IMG/VR virus record: IMGVR_UViG_3300031840_000709
Location: 1-46,577 of that record
DNA from: a virus
DNA: 46,577 nt
Direction: 5' to 3' (one strand)
Shown here in pieces: positions 43,179 through 46,577 of this stretch (position 1 is its first letter; each line of letters starts with the position of its first letter). A program made the position numbers and the translations under genes. The notes beneath the pieces are model-generated. The model searched no databases and was not told where the DNA came from. It worked only from the letters and a program-made list of their open reading frames with translations.

Positions 43179-44540
43179 TTATTCCTTATTATTTATTCTG
43201 TGTTGTTTGTACTTCTCCCTCAATGCACTGGCAAGATCTCCTGGTGACATTTGAGGAGTAATTTTAGGCGCTTCCGCCTCTTTTAATACCTTTAATTGTA
43301 CCATGCTAGTGTCGATATACATTGGAAACACTAGACCGTCTGGACCGTTTCTATTCTTCGCGATGAACAGTCTCGCGGTGTTTGCGTTTTTGTCTTTAAT
43401 CGTTCTTGAGATAGAGCAAATAAAGTCTGCGACAAAACACTTATTAAATGCTTCCGAGATTGACTCCATCGTAACCACCTCGGCGTTTAAGCCTGTTCTG
43501 TTGGTTTGGGATGCTGTCCAAATCGGACACTTGTATTCTTGAGCGATCGCGCGTAGATCTTCATAGATCGAACCTAGCTCATCTCGTTTCTCTCTGAAGT
43601 TTGTCGATGGCCTTAATAGATCTGCGTAGTCGACGATAATCATGTCAACACGTTGATTTCTTTTCTTTAGCTTTTCTAGGTGTGTTCTCAAAGTATTGCA
43701 GCTAGCTGTCTTGGTCGGGTATTCTTTAATTATAAGGCCGCCGGGAATATCACTAATACTTTCGAGCACCTCGTCTTTTCTGGCGAAAAGGGTGGACAGC
43801 GGCACTGAACTCAAGCAACTGTCATAGCGCTGGCCAGTCACAGCTTCTGAAAGCTCTAGCGTGTAGTGTATCACATTTTTGCCAGCCTTCAGTGCATTTG
43901 CGCCTAGATGTGCCAAGGCCATCGACTTGCCTGCGCCTGTCGGAGCGATAACAACACCTAGTTCGCCTGTGCCTAGGCCCTTCTTCATAATTTGATCGAC
44001 CTTGTCCCAGCCGGTGGTGATAGGATTGCGGGCCTTAATTTCATAGCGTGCCTCGAAGTCTCTCAGGAAGTCGTGACCAAAATCATTATCTGTGCCTAAA
44101 TTTAGTGCCTGATCAATGACAGTGCGAACTTCGTCGTATGACGCATTCTCGATAAGATCGACAGACTGCATGAGCGCTTCTTTTAGTTTTTGCTTTTTAC
44201 AAAAGTCCAGCGCGGTTTCTTTGATATACTTTTCGTCTTGGATGTCGCTGATACAAATTCTAGCGAAGTAATCTCTCACCTGCTTCTGCAAGACGTCATT
44301 GTGACTTTCTAGCTCCGTACGAAGCACTGCTGCCAAGATCTTATCCGTCGGGTGCACGTTATATTTCTTGCGATAATTGAAAAGTTTCGTCACAAACACT
44401 CGCAGGTACTTTAGCTCAAAGAATGATGCGTCAAGCACCTCTTCGATCTGATCTGCGAATGGACGGTCCTCCATTATCATCTGGGCCAGCGATTCTTGGA
44501 ACTGCTTGCCATATTTTGAAAAATTAATATTAGTTTGCAT
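43179..44540 (-). CDS. Replicative DNA helicase, DnaB/gp41-like
   Basis: A 453-aa RecA-fold helicase. The N-terminal helical domain (1-170) precedes Walker A APTGAGKS (199-206), the Walker B region IIVDYADLLRP, and a downstream NRNGPDGLVFP finger-type segment. DnaB-type helicases unwind DNA at the fork for the polymerase. AGGTAAAG precedes the ATG. Confidence 0.95.
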   Translation of the reverse strand: MQTNINFSKYGKQFQESLAQMIMEDRPFADQIEEVLDASFFELKYLRVFVTKLFNYRKKYNVHPTDKILAAVLRTELESHNDVLQKQVRDYFARICISDIQDEKYIKETALDFCKKQKLKEALMQSVDLIENASYDEVRTVIDQALNLGTDNDFGHDFLRDFEARYEIKARNPITTGWDKVDQIMKKGLGTGELGVVIAPTGAGKSMALAHLGANALKAGKNVIHYTLELSEAVTGQRYDSCLSSVPLSTLFARKDEVLESISDIPGGLIIKEYPTKTASCNTLRTHLEKLKKRNQRVDMIIVDYADLLRPSTNFREKRDELGSIYEDLRAIAQEYKCPIWTASQTNRTGLNAEVVTMESISEAFNKCFVADFICSISRTIKDKNANTARLFIAKNRNGPDGLVFPMYIDTSMVQLKVLKEAEAPKITPQMSPGDLASALREKYKQHRINNKE

Positions 44541-44572
44541 TCTTTACCTTCTACATTTAAGTTAAGAATATT

Positions 44573-45547
44573 TTAACGATTGTCTAGAGAAATCTTGTTC
44601 ATGTGACCAAATAAATCAGTGAAGTTAATCTCTCCAAATCCATCCTTTATCATCATCTTAATTAGCTCTGTTTTATTGAAAGACATGTCTGGATCTTGGA
44701 GCGTGTCACCGATTAGTCTCTTCGCATCGATAGTTAGCATGGGTGCGTAGAGTTGCATAATCTGGTAGTTTTCTCGAAGTAAGTCCTCGTTTTCTAAAAT
44801 GTTTCTGTAGGCCTTGACTTCTTTGTCTTCAAGCCCTTTTTTACAGTGATCAATGATGTCAGAAAAAGTTTTATTTTTTTCCTCTTTGAGAAAAGGAAAG
44901 CGCTTGGAGACCGTCTTGAGACCAACGCCAGGGATGCCATCGATATTGTCTGATTTGTCTCCCACCATGGCTCGTGCCATAGCAAAATTTGTCGGGTGAA
45001 TGTCGAACTTCTCAAGAATGCTGTTCTTATTCAATACCTCTTTTTGTATTGGGCGATAAAGAACAGTCTTGTTGTCAAGAAGCTGGAAGAAGTCCTTGTC
45101 ACTTGACAAGATGATCTTGTCATGATCTTGCAGGAGCTTATGCTTTGCGACATACGCAATGATATCATCGGCTTCGATGCCCTTGAACATGAATTGGATC
45201 ACAGGAATATGATTGTAGTATTCGATTAGGCGCGTCTGCTGCCAAACCTTATTCTCCATCTCCTCTTGCGGAGTCATGTTCCTGATTGCCCTGTTGAGGC
45301 GGATCGGCTTTCTACCTGATTTATAGTCTTTTTTCATAGACTTTCTCTTGGCAGAGCCGCCCTCGCCATCCCAACAAATGACAATCATGTCAGGCTTTGA
45401 CTCGCGAACCAGCTTTTGCATGCTTTGCATACATCCACGTAGGCCGCCTATCGGAGCGCCGTCGATTGATACACTAGGATTAACGATATAATTACGGAAA
45501 AAGAGATTTAGCTGATCGATAATCAGCACTCTTTTGTTGGAACTCAA
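44573..45547 (-). CDS. 5'-3' exonuclease / flap endonuclease
   Basis: A 324-aa FEN-family nuclease: NKRVLIIDQLNLFFRNYI, CWDGEGGSAKRKSMKKDYKS, FKGIEADDIIAYVAKH, LSSDKDFFQLL, and the helix-hairpin-helix MVGDKSDNIDGIPGVGLKT. Acidic metal ligands are intact. It removes RNA primers or 5' flaps, as T4 RNase H does. The TTG start follows GAGAGGCAAAA. Confidence 0.9.
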   Translation of the reverse strand: MSSNKRVLIIDQLNLFFRNYIVNPSVSIDGAPIGGLRGCMQSMQKLVRESKPDMIVICWDGEGGSAKRKSMKKDYKSGRKPIRLNRAIRNMTPQEEMENKVWQQTRLIEYYNHIPVIQFMFKGIEADDIIAYVAKHKLLQDHDKIILSSDKDFFQLLDNKTVLYRPIQKEVLNKNSILEKFDIHPTNFAMARAMVGDKSDNIDGIPGVGLKTVSKRFPFLKEEKNKTFSDIIDHCKKGLEDKEVKAYRNILENEDLLRENYQIMQLYAPMLTIDAKRLIGDTLQDPDMSFNKTELIKMMIKDGFGEINFTDLFGHMNKISLDNR

Positions 45548-45559
45548 TTTTGCCTCTCT

Positions 45560-45898
45560 TTAGTCGCCTCTGTAAATTCTGCTGACGACTTTTGCTACTT
45601 TGTATGGAATAAACGAAAACACGCCATCAATTTTTCTAGCATCGATGGCCATTTTTTCAATGTGGCTTTCCAAAGTTGATTCTAACACAAAAAACTTAAC
45701 TTTTAGGTACGTCTTTTCTACCGTATCCGATATTGGCTTTGCTGGGCCCACAACCGTGCAGACTGTGATCCCGCAAACTCCTCGTAAGTTATCAGTTACA
45801 ACTGTTAGTTTTTTGTCACGAGATGACCTCATGACCACATCTGCTTCGTAAAGCGTATCGTTGAAATATTCACGAACAAGAGTTTTGAGAGAGTCCAT
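45560..45898 (-). CDS. Hypothetical protein
   Basis: A 112-aa alpha/beta protein (LTVVTDNLRGVCGITVCTVV, YLKVKFFVLESTLESHIEKM). Not recognised. GCGGAGGAAATTTA precedes the ATG. CTATTTA lies just upstream. It sits between the exonuclease and the dCMP deaminase. Confidence 0.6.
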   Translation of the reverse strand: MDSLKTLVREYFNDTLYEADVVMRSSRDKKLTVVTDNLRGVCGITVCTVVGPAKPISDTVEKTYLKVKFFVLESTLESHIEKMAIDARKIDGVFSFIPYKVAKVVSRIYRGD

Positions 45899-45925
45899 TA
45901 AATTTCCTCCGCTAAACTAAATAGT

Positions 45926-46363
45926 TCAAAGTTTGTACATTTCAACGGTATTATCGCCGGCTGTGTAATAAACACGCTTGACACCGACATGTTTTAGCGC
46001 CGCATGGCACATAGAACAGGGTTTGCTGTTGCGGAACTCACCCACGCGATTAATCCTGCAGACATATACATCTGCGCCTGTTGTTACGCTACGCGGCAAG
46101 CCGAGCACCACGCCCAGCTCTGCATGGACAGTCGCATGGCCTCTTGCTGGGTTCCTAAACCTCTTGCCAAAAGAGCTATAGTTCTCCTTGTTGCAAGAGG
46201 AATTGATGACGGATCCGCCTTTTACTAATAGCGCCCCGTGTCTAATCTTGCCATAGGGACTATCATGCGCAATGCTCTTGGCCGCTCCGAAAAGTCTCTG
46301 CATTTTTTTTGAGACCCTGATCGGGCGGCCAACAACATCTGTTCTTAATTTAATATCATTCAT
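45926..46363 (-). CDS. dCMP/cytidine deaminase family protein
   Basis: A 145-aa zinc deaminase with the active-site His-Ala-Glu in TVHAELGVV and the PCxxC motif in KPCSMCHAALKHV. It probably deaminates dCMP to dUMP for ThyX; cytidine as substrate is possible. The start at 46363 was chosen for AGGAAAA upstream and the promoter at 46376-46403. Confidence 0.85.
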   Translation of the reverse strand: MNDIKLRTDVVGRPIRVSKKMQRLFGAAKSIAHDSPYGKIRHGALLVKGGSVINSSCNKENYSSFGKRFRNPARGHATVHAELGVVLGLPRSVTTGADVYVCRINRVGEFRNSKPCSMCHAALKHVGVKRVYYTAGDNTVEMYKL

Positions 46364-46375
46364 TTTTCCTATATT

Positions 46376-46403
46376 AATATAGGCACGAATGTTGTTTGGT
46401 AAA
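46376..46403 (-). promoter_or_regulatory. Promoter, 16-bp spacer
   Basis: TTTACC-N16-TATATT, GTGCC before the -10. It drives the dCMP deaminase gene. Confidence 0.7.
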
Positions 46404-46577
46404 TTACTCTTCTTCAGTCTCGGAGTCAATGTCGTAGAAGTCGTTTGCATTTCCTTGCTTGGACTCAAATCTCATGATAATCTCCTCGTCCATAAGTTGC
46501 ATTACGCGATTCCTAAACTTCTCTTCCTTGAGCTTGTCTAGCCATTTTGAGGCCTGGAACTTATCAAATGTTCCGTC
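46404..46577 (-). CDS. C-terminal end of an unknown protein (5' end outside window)
   Basis: The last 57 residues, ending with an acidic tail. A charged helical segment (FQASKWLDKLKEEKF) leads to VMQLMDEEIIMRFESKQGNA and DFYDIDSETEEE. Too little is visible to name it. Confidence 0.55.
   Translation of the reverse strand, partial: DGTFDKFQASKWLDKLKEEKFRNRVMQLMDEEIIMRFESKQGNANDFYDIDSETEEE

Overview
This window is a densely packed piece of a large double-stranded DNA tailed-phage genome (Caudoviricetes, probably several times larger than the window). The evidence is near-uniform minus-strand transcription, 1-14 bp gene overlaps, many very small genes, interspersed tRNA genes, two homing-endonuclease-type genes, a tail-fibre-like protein, and a replication and nucleotide-metabolism set with both phage and bacterial features. 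Proteins with lipobox signal peptides suggest a Gram-negative host. A CsgG/TolB-N-like secreted protein hints at a deltaproteobacterial-type host, but that is inference. Only one convincing gene, an HNH endonuclease, is on the + strand. Genes below are therefore described in minus-strand orientation.

Layout from low to high coordinate. 1-6.5 kb, visibly GC-rich: the N-terminal part of a sigma-70-type factor cut by the window edge, small unknown genes, tRNA-Lys, and a MoxR-type AAA ATPase paired with a VWA protein. 6.4-14.6 kb: a field of tiny genes dominated by one expanded family that I call VGDLV proteins (50-110 aa, starting with xVGDLVxx and predicted to form a small beta barrel). Several are arranged head to tail with an identical 14-bp overlap. 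A SWIM zinc finger and a double CCHC zinc-knuckle protein lie among them. 14.6-18.6 kb: ThyX, a thioredoxin-like lipoprotein, a YkuK-type RNase H-like protein, a tail-fibre-like protein and tRNAs. 18.6-21.6 kb: an AT-rich accessory island with an HNH gene, bounded by two halves of a broken tRNA-Arg-like gene. 21.8-26.8 kb: tRNA-Thr/Asn/Met/Leu, UV damage endonuclease, secreted proteins, peptide deformylase and glutaredoxin. 26.8-34.8 kb: GroEL, a large virion-type protein, ClpP-like protease, an acidic scaffold-like protein followed by a strong terminator, a sigma-region-4-like protein, an IMPDH/GMP-reductase family enzyme, dUTPase and a GIY-YIG nuclease. 34.8-46.6 kb: family-C DNA polymerase III alpha, lytic transglycosylase, GroES-like co-chaperonin, class II ribonucleotide reductase, DnaB-like helicase, 5'-3' exonuclease and dCMP deaminase.

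How the genes work together: RNR, dCMP deaminase, dUTPase, ThyX and the IMPDH/GMPR enzyme form a dNTP supply line for the polymerase, helicase and exonuclease. UvsE repairs DNA. GroEL/GroES and ClpP probably serve virion protein folding and maturation. Transcription appears to use very uniform sigma-70-like promoters: TTTACT, a 16-17 bp spacer that usually ends in a GTNCC/GTNCT box, then TATNNT. Several of these abut the start codon with exactly six bases between, which predicts leaderless mRNAs. The two unusual systems are the VGDLV multigene family with dual-coding junctions and the split tRNA-Arg locus around the HNH island.
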